From assembly GCA_016292515.1 (NCBI GenBank), contig JAEDIJ010000014.1, positions 1-44,261 on the forward strand: a stretch of DNA of 44,261 bases. The letters run 5' to 3'. The DNA comes from Victivallaceae bacterium (GTDB taxonomy: Bacteria; Verrucomicrobiota; Lentisphaeria; Victivallales; Victivallaceae). The notes below the pieces were generated by a model that did no database searches, had not been told where the DNA came from, and saw only the letters and a program-made list of their open reading frames with translations. Both the position numbers and the translations under genes were made by a program. Positions 1 to 8,458 of the stretch are shown here, piece after piece (position 1 is the stretch's first letter; every line of letters begins with the position of its first letter).

Positions 1-12
1 AAAGGGGTGGTT

Positions 13-47
13 AAGGCGGGGAAAGCCGGCACGGCTGTCCCTGCCTT
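13..47. repeat. Long imperfect hairpin
   Basis: Arms 13-28 and 32-47 pair as AAGGC/GCCTT, GGGA/TCCC and AGCCG/CGGCT around the loop GCA, with one wobble and one mismatch. There is no T-run after it on either strand, so it is not an obvious terminator. It may belong to the repeat fragment that continues to about 204. No gene is recognisable in 1-256. Confidence 0.5.
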
Positions 48-129
48 GTCCACACGCGTCAGGTATTTCCACTCACCACCCTGTTTTTCTTGCCAAGTAC
101 CCCCTTACGCCTGTTATGGGAGATGCAAG

Positions 130-204
130 AGTTTCGCGGCGGCGTCCGCGAGACTGACATCTGCGCGGAGCTCTCTCATCTCTCATAACTCATCTCTCAT
201 AACT
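130..204. repeat. Fragment of the intergenic repeat family (right end, element F)
   Basis: This stretch shares the TTTCGCGGCGGCGTCCGCGA block and the following run of TCTCATC/CATAACT repeats with the complete element at 15997-16291. It ends in the same AGTTATGAG-type terminal repeat, read here as CTCATAACT. Only the right end lies inside the window, or the copy is truncated. It contains no supportable gene. Confidence 0.6.
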
Positions 205-240
205 AAAAAAACCTCCGCCGCAGCCGCGACGGAGGTTTTT
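205..240 (-). terminator. Rho-independent terminator
   Basis: A 7-bp perfect stem, ACCTCCG (211-217) with CGGAGGT (230-236), is preceded by seven A residues and followed by five T residues. It therefore has a U-run in either direction. It lies 17 bases beyond the stop codon of the minus-strand secreted protein and most likely ends that operon. Confidence 0.8.
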
Positions 241-256
241 GGATTTCCGGGTGAAA

Positions 257-766
257 TTACTCGGCGTTTTCGAGGACCTCGACGGCGTCGGCGACGGGAC
301 CGTCAACCTTCGCGGGATCGAATTCCGGATTGTCGCTGAAAATCACGCCGCCGAAACGGACGCTGCCTTTGCCGGCATCGACGATCTCGACTTTGATGAC
401 TTCGTTATCCGCCTTGGCGGTGTAGGGAAGCATCATCTTTTTCCAATAGCCCGTCGGCTTGGTGTAATCCTTGCGCTTTTCATCGCCGAATTTGCCGAAG
501 GGAGCGCCGTTGATCTTGATCGTCGCCTTGCGCCAGCCTTCGTTGCGGGTTTCGGTAAGAACCCACACGGTATATTTACCGGCCTTGGGCAGAGCGTAGG
601 TACCACTGGCGACCACGCTGCCTTTTTTGGAAACGAGGATGCCGGCGGGAACGCTGCACGCCCAGTCGTCGCTCTCGTAAGCCATTTCCTTGGCGACGAC
701 CATGTATTCCGCCGCGCCGACTCCGGCAAACACCATTGCCGCCAACAGTCCGAAGATTTTCTTCAT
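257..766 (-). CDS. Small secreted protein, possible carbohydrate-binding fold
   Basis: 169 aa. The N-terminus (MKKIFGLLAAMVFAGVGAAEY) is a signal peptide with an Ala-rich cleavage site, so the protein should be exported. The mature part is rich in beta-prone stretches such as GKYTVWVLTETRNEGWRK. It resembles the beta-sandwich modules that accompany secreted glycosidases, but I do not recognise a named family. The start is supported by an AAAGGAGA ribosome-binding site about eight bases upstream. It lies 40 bases downstream of the 906-aa secreted hydrolase on the same strand and is probably co-transcribed with it. An accessory or ligand-binding role is inference only. Confidence 0.75.
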   Translation of the reverse strand: MKKIFGLLAAMVFAGVGAAEYMVVAKEMAYESDDWACSVPAGILVSKKGSVVASGTYALPKAGKYTVWVLTETRNEGWRKATIKINGAPFGKFGDEKRKDYTKPTGYWKKMMLPYTAKADNEVIKVEIVDAGKGSVRFGGVIFSDNPEFDPAKVDGPVADAVEVLENAE

Positions 767-806
767 TTTTCTTTCTCCTTTGAGTTATGACGGACCATCC
801 GTCAGG

Positions 807-3527
807 TTATTTCTTTTCCAGCAAATAGATCGCATCGGCTTTGACGTCGGTGAGGACGTTGCCGTTGACGCCTTTGATCTTCCAGCCGTCAGGCAGATTG
901 ACGGTCACCTTTTTCGCCGGATTCCAGAAAAAGAGCGCGCCGCCCTTTTCGCCGATCCACGTCGTGCCGAATTCGGTTTCGCGGATGTAGGGCATTCCGG
1001 TATTGTCGAGTGCTTCGTTGAATTTCGGCACGAGGCTCACCATCCGGTTGGCGCGCACGACTTCGTCGGCGACGCGATCGAATTGATACGCATATCCGGT
1101 CAATTCGGTGATCAGGAAGCAGCCGTACATACCGGTACGGAAGAAATCGAGTTCCAATCCCTCGTAGAAGTTCGCGCTCGGCACGCTGCCGACGAGAGAA
1201 AATTCATTTCCGGCAAAAGGCGTGTAAAGTTGCGGACGATACCAGTACTCGTCGATCGCCAGGGGATTCATGCCCTCGATTGCGACGCGGCAGTCATTCT
1301 CGTGGAAGAATTGATAGACTTTGATCTGCGCCGCCATCCCGTGAGGGCTTTCCGGCTTGGCGTAGTTGATACAACTCGCCGCGGCGCCGTCCATATCGCG
1401 GTAAACCCAGCGGATGCCGGCGTCGATCGCGGGCTTGGCGAGTTCGCGGAACCACTTGGCATATTCCGTATTGTTGAGGTCGAGCACCGGGTACTTGGGA
1501 TCGTCGTAGGCGAAAATTTTGCCGTTTTTACCGCGGACGAACCACTCCGGATGATTGTTGTAGATCCAGCCGCCGTCGCCCTGAACGTAACTTCCGGCAG
1601 TCCAGATATGCGAATAGACGCCCTGCTCGGCGAGTCCCTTGACCAGCTCGAAACGATTCGGCGAATAACTGACGTCCGCCGGTTCCTCGGCGCCGGGCAA
1701 CGCGAGGAAGCGGTAGCCCGCCTTGACCGCGGCGGCGCGGGTCTTCGCCTGTTCCGCCTTGGAAACCTGGAAACTGTAACGGCAGATCGGGTATGCGGGC
1801 AATTCTTTCAGTCCCGCCTTGCGGCGCAAGTCCTGACGCTCGAATTGATACATCGCCAGATAATCGTTGTGACCGCGTTCGGGACCGACGCTGTACCAGT
1901 GCCAGTAGTTCTTGCTGGCGGCGGGCGCGTGGATGCGGCCGAAACCGACGTTGCGGATATTGGTGATCGCCTTGGCTCCCTTTTTGCGGATCATCTGGGG
2001 CGAGACCGGCTCCGCCTCCTCGACGTTGGCGAGGTAGACGCCGTTTTTGCAGACGAGCAACTCAAACGGCTGACCGGAGCCGAAAAATCCCCAGTTGTGG
2101 GTGTCGCTGTCCTTTGCGCCGGTCATATCGAATTCCGAGTACCCGCGCGGCGGCGAGTAGCAGGAATTGCGGCGCGCAAAAAGCGGTTCCGGCGGCGTGA
2201 GTTCCGAGTTGAAAGTGACCGTGTTGATGTAAAGCGGGCATTTCACGATCTCGACGCGCTCGGCGACGCCGGTGAATTCACGACCGTCGAGATCGAGTTT
2301 GCCGGCGGTAAAGATCCAGCGCATTTCCGAATCGGGCGCGGTGTAGGTGATGACAAGTTTGTTGCCTTTCGCCTCAAAGGAAGAAACTTTCCACTTGATG
2401 TCGGCGGCGGTAACGGTCGCGGCGGCGTCGGTCGCCTCGGCGGTCTTGCTGTCAAAGAACGTGCGGTCGGTCGAGAAACCGATCGACGGCGTCTTGAATT
2501 TGCGGATGACGGGTTCGGCGATGCCGGGATAACTGATGGAAACACTGCCGTTGACGCCCAGTTGAACGCTCACACCGTTGCCGAATGTCGCCTTGTCATC
2601 CTTGACGACGACGGTTTTGCTCTCCTCGGTGATGCCGAGTTTCGGCTGTTGGATGTCGACGACGACTTCGCCGACATCCTGACGCGCCGGGATCGGCTGC
2701 ATGCGGGGGATCTGCGGCTCCGGATCAAACGGGACATCTGCGGCGGCGGCGACCACCGAAAGGAAAAACGCCTTGCCGTAAGCCCAGTTGGAAAATTCTT
2801 TGAGCTGGTGGGCATAGGTGTGTTCGCCGTTGAAGAAAGTGACCGTACCCTCGCCGATCTTTTTGCGGACGATGTAGGGGCTGATCTTGTTGCCCTGCAC
2901 CGTGATCCAACTCAATACCTCGGCGCCGTCGACCGGCTGACACACCTGAAAGTGCTTGAAAACGGGGAAAGTTTCGGGATAAGAGGAAAATTGCGGCAGG
3001 CTCGGACGGGTCGCGACATAGGGCGTATCCTCATCGACCGACTCCACTTCGCCCGCGAAAATAACCGGCAACAAATCGCCGACTTCAAGCGGGCAGTTGT
3101 AGGTAAAAAGCACGTGACCGCCCTTTTCGACGTAGGCGCGCAGCGCCGCGATGCGTTCGGGTGTCAGGATCTTTTCCATATTGACATCCTTGATGTCGTG
3201 GAACATCACGAGTTTCTTGCCGAAAAGACCCTTTTCGCAGAGAAGCGGCGTGACGCCGTCCCACGGTTTGGGCTCGCGCCGGTCGGTCATATTCTGTTTG
3301 AGCGACGCACCGCCGAAACCGTCGAGATAACGGCTGTCGACGTTGACGGCGCGGAAGCCCGCCTTGGAGATCATGCCGCTGATCGACTGCCCCTGCCACG
3401 GGCGGCCGCCGTTGAAAACGACGATCCTCGCGCCTTTGTTGCCGAAAGTTTCCGGCTTTCTTATTTTGTTGGCGGCGGCGGCGACGAGCGCGCTGCCGAG
3501 AATCAATGCGGTCAACAGTTTTTTCAT
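807..3527 (-). CDS. Secreted putative glycoside hydrolase (amidotransferase-like N-domain plus TIM-barrel-like domain)
   Basis: 906 aa, with an N-terminal signal peptide (MKKLLTALILGSALVAAAA). Residues about 30-150 look like a class-I glutamine-amidotransferase-like alpha/beta domain (ARIVVFNGG, GGHVLFTYN). Such domains often precede glycosidase modules. A beta-rich middle follows. The C-terminal third has repeated beta/alpha elements with VLDLNNTEYAKWF and YRDMDG, reminiscent of clan GH-D alpha-galactosidase-like barrels where such aspartates are catalytic. The family is not certain. I chose ATG 3527 over GTG 3533 because AAGGA sits at normal spacing for the ATG. It is first in a two-gene operon with the 169-aa protein and has a well-matched promoter upstream. 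Confidence 0.7.
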   Translation of the reverse strand: MKKLLTALILGSALVAAAANKIRKPETFGNKGARIVVFNGGRPWQGQSISGMISKAGFRAVNVDSRYLDGFGGASLKQNMTDRREPKPWDGVTPLLCEKGLFGKKLVMFHDIKDVNMEKILTPERIAALRAYVEKGGHVLFTYNCPLEVGDLLPVIFAGEVESVDEDTPYVATRPSLPQFSSYPETFPVFKHFQVCQPVDGAEVLSWITVQGNKISPYIVRKKIGEGTVTFFNGEHTYAHQLKEFSNWAYGKAFFLSVVAAAADVPFDPEPQIPRMQPIPARQDVGEVVVDIQQPKLGITEESKTVVVKDDKATFGNGVSVQLGVNGSVSISYPGIAEPVIRKFKTPSIGFSTDRTFFDSKTAEATDAAATVTAADIKWKVSSFEAKGNKLVITYTAPDSEMRWIFTAGKLDLDGREFTGVAERVEIVKCPLYINTVTFNSELTPPEPLFARRNSCYSPPRGYSEFDMTGAKDSDTHNWGFFGSGQPFELLVCKNGVYLANVEEAEPVSPQMIRKKGAKAITNIRNVGFGRIHAPAASKNYWHWYSVGPERGHNDYLAMYQFERQDLRRKAGLKELPAYPICRYSFQVSKAEQAKTRAAAVKAGYRFLALPGAEEPADVSYSPNRFELVKGLAEQGVYSHIWTAGSYVQGDGGWIYNNHPEWFVRGKNGKIFAYDDPKYPVLDLNNTEYAKWFRELAKPAIDAGIRWVYRDMDGAAASCINYAKPESPHGMAAQIKVYQFFHENDCRVAIEGMNPLAIDEYWYRPQLYTPFAGNEFSLVGSVPSANFYEGLELDFFRTGMYGCFLITELTGYAYQFDRVADEVVRANRMVSLVPKFNEALDNTGMPYIRETEFGTTWIGEKGGALFFWNPAKKVTVNLPDGWKIKGVNGNVLTDVKADAIYLLEKK

Positions 3528-3574
3528 ACGCACTTTTCCTTAAATTTGAGGGTAAAAATCCGGTACACGCATTT

Positions 3575-3603
3575 ATAATAGCATATCCCGCAAAAAAATG
3601 CAA
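3575..3603 (-). promoter_or_regulatory. Promoter of the secreted hydrolase operon
   Basis: On the minus strand TTGCAT (3603-3598) is followed after 17 bases by TATTAT (3580-3575). This puts the transcription start about 40 bases ahead of the ATG at 3527. The same TTGCAT-17-TAT(A/T)TT pattern precedes several other genes in this window. Confidence 0.7.
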
Positions 3604-3724
3604 GTCCGGCAATGCGGCATTCCCGATAAAAAATCGGAAACGGGAATTGCTTTTTGAAAAAAATGAAAGTACGTTAAAGAATGTATTTTCAGGAAACACG
3701 TTTCATATCATAAGGTGGCAAACA

Positions 3725-3786
3725 ATGCGAAAAAAATCCCGGCTTCTGATTTTGACGGTCGCATTCGCCCTGCTGGCAGGGGCGGG
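3725..3786 (+). pseudogene. Lipoprotein signal-peptide remnant (probable RND membrane-fusion protein start)
   Basis: ATG 3725 with an AAGG-type ribosome-binding site begins MRKKSRLLILTVAFALLAG followed by AGC, a classical lipoprotein signal with the lipobox cysteine at codon 3788. Just after the lipobox the frame runs into a coding region for an RND pump in another frame (+1 relative shift), and this frame stops at 3877. Periplasmic adaptor proteins of RND systems commonly begin with such a signal and are encoded upstream of the pump. The simplest reading is a 5' relic of that adaptor gene. Confidence 0.6.
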
Positions 3787-5745
3787 ATGCAACTGCTCTG
3801 GTTCAAGGACGCGGGGGAATTCATCCAGGCATCCGTCGATGACGCGTGGAGCAGCATCCTCTACGGCGTTGCGCTGACGGCGCTGATCCTTTTCCTCTTT
3901 CTGCACGACGTGCGCACGACATTCATCGTCATCGTTTCGATGCCGATCTCGATCGTCGTCACCTTTGCCGCGATGCACGCGCTCGGGTATTCCTTTAACA
4001 TCATGACGCTGCTTTCGCTCGGTTGCTCCGTCGGCGTTCTCGTCACCAACTCGATCGTCGTCATCGAAAACATCTACAAACGCATCCGCGGCGGCGACGC
4101 GCTCGACACGGCGGCGGGGGAAACAGGTTTCATCAAAAAACTTTTCGCCCCGTGGAACCGCGCTTATGATCTCGTCTGCGAAAAATTCAATTCCTCGATC
4201 GTGTGGACGCGGAAACACGCGATGACGGTCTTTCTTTTGACCGTGATTTTCAGCGCGGCGATCTACTTTTTCGTCGTCCCGCAGGTCGGCACCTCGTTCA
4301 TCCCGGACGCCGATCAGGGCGAAATGACGATCCGTCTGGAATTCCCCACCAACTACAATATCCAGACGACGGAAGCGCGCACGCGGGAGATCGCCCGGCA
4401 GATCCAGACGCATCCGGAAGTGAGAGGCATGGTCGTCAACATCGGTTTCGCCCCGGGAAGCGGCGGCGGACAGATCTCGCAGGCGGTCTACGTCGCGCAG
4501 ATTTTCTGCAAACTTTCCAAAAAGAATGAACGCAAGGAAAGCATTGAGGATATCCTCGAATCGGTGCGCAAGATGCTCGCCAAAACCGACGACTGCATCG
4601 TCACTTTGACCTATCCGCACATTTTCGGCGGCAACGGCGCCTCTTTGCAGGCGCGCGTGAGCGGCAGCGACCTCGCCGAACTCGAAAAGGCGGGGCGCAA
4701 ATCGGTGGAAAACATTCAAAAGACCGGACTTGCCAAAGATATCGACAGTTCCGTCCGGCAGGGCAAGGCGACGGTCAACCTCGTCCCGCGCCGGGTGATC
4801 CTGCAAAATCTCGGCATCCTCCTCGCCGCCTTGAACAACTCCGCAAAAGGGTCGCTGGAAGGGATCGAAGTCGGCACCTACCGCCTCGGCTCCCGCAGTT
4901 TCGACATCCGGGTCAAGCAGAAAGAGGAGCGCGGGATGATGCAGATCGAGCAAATGTCCGTACTGCCCAACGAGGGCTTCCCCCTGCCGTTGAGCGCGGT
5001 CGTCGAGATCAAAGAGGAGACGAAACCCGTTTCCGTCAGCCGCTACGACAAGGAACGCGCCGTGATGATCTACGCCAATCCGGCGGCGGGACAGGCGCTC
5101 GGCACGGTGGCGAAATCTTTCCGCGAAGAAATTTCCAAAACGCTCCCGCCCGGCTACCGCACCAACAACGTCGGCCGCGCCGAAAGGATGAATGAAACTT
5201 CCAAGGAATTCGCGGAAGTCATCGTCCTCGCGATCTTGCTCACCTATCTGCTCATTTGCGCGATCCTCGAATCGTGGACGAACCCCTTTCTCATCATGTT
5301 CACGGTTCCGCTCGGATTTCTCGGGATGTACCTGACGCTTTTCCTCTCCCATATGTCGATGATGGGCTTGCTCGGCGGCGTGATGCTCATCGGCATCGTC
5401 GTCAACAACGCGATCCTCATTATGGACGAGTGCGGCAATCTCATCCGGCAGGGCGTCACCACTCACGACGCGATGCTCCAAGCCGTCCAGAATAAATTCC
5501 GACCGATCGTGATGACCAGTATCGCCGCCGTCGCCGGAATGCTGCCGATGGCACTGGGAACGGGGCTCGGCTCGGAATTGCGCGCAAGTTGCGGCGTCGG
5601 CGTGGCGGGAGGACTTACGATCGCCTCGATCCTGACGCTCTACGTGATCCCGGCGTTCTATTTCCTTTTCGTGCCGGACAACGCGCCCGACGCGAAACAT
5701 GTGTGGCGCGAATTTTTCCGGAAACTTTTCCGCAAAAAAGCGTAA
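3781..5745 (+). pseudogene. RND efflux transporter, N-terminally truncated (AcrB/MexB family)
   Basis: From about 3781 the frame reads as the C-terminal two-thirds of an inner-membrane RND drug/metal-type pump: GEFIQASVDDAWSSIL leads into TM2, then the GVLVTNSIVVIEN segment (TM4), the second periplasmic porter half, and TM7-12 (GLLGGVMLIGIVVNNAILIM). About 655 residues remain of the usual 1030-1050. TM1 and the first porter domain are missing. The open frame could start at GTG 3715, but its first 22 codons read in the wrong frame through the lipoprotein signal, so that start looks artificial. There are no internal stops, which suggests a recent deletion. A functional proton-driven exporter is unlikely. 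Confidence 0.8.
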
Positions 5746-5755
5746 AAGGGATTTG

Positions 5756-6814
5756 TCAGCGGAGCCGGAGCGTTTTCACCGGATGCCGGAAATCGTCGCC
5801 GCCGTAGAGCGTAAAGATCACGCTTTCGTCGCTCACGTCGAGCGTGGCGAATCCGGCGGTGTTTGCCACGCAGTACTGTTTGAGATAAGGGGCGTAATCA
5901 CAAAGCAACGTCTGCTGATCAAGTTTGCTCGTTTTCTCGTTTTCATTGGAAACCTTGGCGGAAGCGATCACTTTGCCGTAGTCGGCGACGTCGTCGAAAC
6001 GGAGATTGAAATTTTTGAGTTTTTCCGCGCGCCAGACACTGCTGATGACAACTTGATCGACCCTTTTGCCCTCTTTTTCCAATAAATGATAGACGAAATG
6101 GTGAGTGTGCCCGGCAAAGAGGAGCATTTCGCGCTCGAAATAAAGTTCCAGCATCTCGCGCCGCAGAGCGTCGGACTGCTTCCCGAAAAGCATCCAGCGC
6201 GAATTTCTGGTGTCGTCCGCGACCGCGGGCCCGTGCGTGAATAAAAAGCGGTAACGGCCGCCGGGCGCGCGGCGGATCACGTCGGCGTCGGGGAAATTGA
6301 AATCGACAAAGGTGAAACTGTCGCCTTTGCGGGCAAAGGAGAAATTGCCGGAGGAAACGGGGATCTTCAAGGCATCCGCATTGTGGGCGGGATAATACAT
6401 TTGCGTCGCCTCTCTGGCGCCGTCGCCGCGCATTTCGTGATTTCCGGTAACGATGACGACGGGAGTATGGAAATACCCCGTCAGCATTTGAAGCGCGTCG
6501 CTCAAAAATTTGCGGTGGACTTTTTCGTCGCCGCAGTCGCCCTGAATGAGGTCGCCGAGCTGAACGACCATCAGCGTATCGGGGGTTTCAAGTTTCGCCG
6601 CCGCGGCGAGAAGTGCCGGCATCCTTTTTCGCCACATGTCGGCATTGCGTTCAAATTCCTTTAAATGGCGACGGGATTTTTGGAGAAATTTTCCGTGATA
6701 GACTTCCTTTTCGGCATCGAAATGCAGATCGCCCAAAAGGATGATCCGGTAGGACTCCCCCGCGGCGAGAGCCATCGCCGCCAGCGCAAACAGCAGTAAA
6801 CAAATTTTTTTCAT
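5756..6814 (-). CDS. Secreted calcineurin-like metallophosphoesterase
   Basis: 352 aa from ATG 6814, the codon that begins a clear signal peptide (MKKICLLLFALAAMALAAG). Longer in-frame starts add no signal features. The metallophosphatase motif series is complete: GDLHFD, GDLIQGD, GNHE, a later FTHGP and GHTH, which together bind two metal ions. The family hydrolyses phosphomono- or diesters. The substrate cannot be read from the sequence, and a periplasmic location is inferred from the signal peptide. It runs towards the truncated RND gene, with only ten bases between the two stop codons. Its promoter closely resembles that of the Fic gene on the other side. Confidence 0.85.
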   Translation of the reverse strand: MKKICLLLFALAAMALAAGESYRIILLGDLHFDAEKEVYHGKFLQKSRRHLKEFERNADMWRKRMPALLAAAAKLETPDTLMVVQLGDLIQGDCGDEKVHRKFLSDALQMLTGYFHTPVVIVTGNHEMRGDGAREATQMYYPAHNADALKIPVSSGNFSFARKGDSFTFVDFNFPDADVIRRAPGGRYRFLFTHGPAVADDTRNSRWMLFGKQSDALRREMLELYFEREMLLFAGHTHHFVYHLLEKEGKRVDQVVISSVWRAEKLKNFNLRFDDVADYGKVIASAKVSNENEKTSKLDQQTLLCDYAPYLKQYCVANTAGFATLDVSDESVIFTLYGGDDFRHPVKTLRLR

Positions 6815-6869
6815 TGACACATTGAAGTTAACGGTTTTCATTTGAACACAGGATTTTCGACAACGCCAT

Positions 6870-6897
6870 ACAATAGCATTTTTCAGCAACTTTTCAA
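6870..6897 (-). promoter_or_regulatory. Promoter of the phosphoesterase gene
   Basis: Minus strand TTGAAA (6897-6892), 16-base spacer, TATTGT (6875-6870). The whole segment, spacer included, is repeated in inverted orientation at about 7045-7085 ahead of the Fic gene. Confidence 0.65.
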
Positions 6898-7044
6898 ATT
6901 AATCCCCTGTATTGTTCCGACAAAACGGCGGATATTTTCCGCGCAACGACAGTTGCCAACCCGCCTCTACTCATAAATTACCACAAATCGGGGATTTCTT
7001 TGACGATTTTTTACCGGACGGCGAAACGATATCGGGGTATGAAC

Positions 7045-7072
7045 TTGAAAAGTTGCTGAAAGATGCTACTGT
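7045..7072 (+). promoter_or_regulatory. Promoter of the Fic gene
   Basis: TTGAAA (7045-7050), 16-base spacer, TACTGT (7067-7072). The start codon follows about 50 bases later. The spacer AGTTGCTGAAAGATGC matches the phosphoesterase promoter spacer at 15 of 16 positions. Confidence 0.6.
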
Positions 7073-7121
7073 ATAACATTGTTGGGTCTCCTACGCTCAA
7101 ATTAAAGTGAGTTAATAAACT

Positions 7122-8150
7122 ATGTACACACCTCCATTTACCATATCATCTGAAGCAATCAACCGAATAGCAAATATTTCAAGATTGATTGAGAGATACG
7201 CATTGCGTCTTGAATCGGTAGACGGAGTACGTCTGCGCAAGGTAAACCGGATCAGGACTATTCACAGTTCTCTGGCGATTGAAGGCAACAAGCTGTCCGA
7301 AGATGAAGTTCGGGATATCATTGACGGTAAAAATGTCGTTGCTCCCTTGCGCGAGATTCAAGAAGTAAAGAATGCCATCAAAACCTATGAGTTGTATCCG
7401 AAGTTGGATGCATTTAAGGAATCAGATTTATTGTCAGCTCACTCCATGATGATGGAAGCGCTTGTGGACAATGCGGGCAAATACCGTCAACGCGGAGTGG
7501 GAGTATTCAGCGAACATGGCTTGGTACACATGGCACCGCCTGCCGAGCGTGTTCCAAGCTTGATGGGCGATCTGTTTGCCTGGCTAAAAAAAGCCCAAGA
7601 TCATCTTTTGATTCGTTCCTGTGTATTTCATTACGAATTTGAGTTTATCCATCCGTTTATAGACGGAAACGGCCGAATTGGACGTCTGTGGCAATCATTG
7701 ATTCTTGGCAAATTGGCATCAGTCTTTCAATATCTTCCCGTGGAGAATATGGTGTTCAATAATCAGCAGGCATACTACGACGCCATTAGTGCCAGCACAA
7801 CTGCCGGAGAATCTGGGCCGTTTATTGATTTTATGCTTGGCGAGATATTGAAAACGCTCAAGGAACACCAAGATAAGGCCATTGAATCGGTTCCTAATAA
7901 AGTTCCTGATAAAATTCCTAATAAACTAAGGGCACTCTACCCGGAAATTACAGAAACTGCATGGCGAGTGTTTTCAGCAATCCGCAAAAATGCATATGCA
8001 AGTAATTTGGAGTTGTCCAAGCAACTCAACATATCTGATCGTATGATTCGCAAACACATTTCGCTCCTTAAAGAAAAGGGACTCATTGAACGAATAGGGG
8101 CCAGAAAGAACGGTTACTGGCAAGTTAATCATCCCGCAAAGGAGAATTAG
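7122..8150 (+). CDS. Fic family protein (AMPylation-type) with C-terminal winged helix
   Basis: 342 aa. The Fic active-site loop HPFIDGNGRIGR is intact at residues 177-188. It includes the catalytic His and the phosphate-binding Arg expected for transfer of AMP or a related nucleotide group to protein hydroxyls. An inhibitory motif of the S-x3-E-G-N type (S50, E54, G55, N56) precedes it, as in class II Fic proteins that autoinhibit through their own N-terminal helix. A Pro/Lys-rich linker (VPNKVPDKIPNK, 257-268) leads to a winged helix-turn-helix (about 275-335) that probably binds DNA. Base use is visibly more A+T-rich than in the neighbours, suggesting recent acquisition. No separate antitoxin gene is seen beside it. 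Confidence 0.9.
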   Translation: MYTPPFTISSEAINRIANISRLIERYALRLESVDGVRLRKVNRIRTIHSSLAIEGNKLSEDEVRDIIDGKNVVAPLREIQEVKNAIKTYELYPKLDAFKESDLLSAHSMMMEALVDNAGKYRQRGVGVFSEHGLVHMAPPAERVPSLMGDLFAWLKKAQDHLLIRSCVFHYEFEFIHPFIDGNGRIGRLWQSLILGKLASVFQYLPVENMVFNNQQAYYDAISASTTAGESGPFIDFMLGEILKTLKEHQDKAIESVPNKVPDKIPNKLRALYPEITETAWRVFSAIRKNAYASNLELSKQLNISDRMIRKHISLLKEKGLIERIGARKNGYWQVNHPAKEN

Positions 8151-8458
8151 TATAATTATACAAAAGTTCTGTCTGTGTCGGCACAGTGATGAGACGACTT
8201 ACTTTCGGGCTCTGCCTTCATTTTGGCGAAATGATATCGGTCGCTTAAATTACGTTTAAGTGCCGTGATCGGGACAATGAATACTCCGTCCTGACGCCGA
8301 TATGCGGCGTTGCAAAGTCCGCCATCCGGTGAGATTTTCAAGTTTCATTCGGTAATTTTTTTGAATTACATTCAGAAAGATTCAAAACTTGCCGGAGCGT
8401 TGCGCATAGAGGTATTATAATCAGATTTTCGGCGGCTCAAATGAAAGACGTCTGATAC
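8151..8458. other. Gene-free spacer after the Fic gene
   Basis: About 300 bases of mixed composition. A 61-codon minus-strand frame (8341-8156, TTG start, no convincing ribosome-binding site) reads DGVFIVPITALKRNLSDRY in its middle. It could be the remnant of a small gene, but I cannot tie it to a family. The 12-bp palindrome GTATAATTATAC covers the Fic stop codon (8150-8161). No terminator with a T-run is evident. Confidence 0.4.

Noticed and set aside
690..3578. 962-codon plus-strand open frame opposite the secreted hydrolase
   Set aside because: Exact antisense shadow of the 906-aa gene; it has no signal, motif or ribosome-binding site, and its Asp/Arg/Val-rich composition is typical of reverse-complemented coding DNA here.
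3703..5700. 665-codon minus-strand frame opposite the RND remnant
   Set aside because: Low-complexity His/Arg/Asp-rich antisense translation with no recognisable domain.
8156..8341. 61-codon minus-strand frame after the Fic gene as an antitoxin
   Set aside because: It begins with TTG without a ribosome-binding site, is on the opposite strand, and has no antitoxin-like features; noted only as a possible gene remnant.
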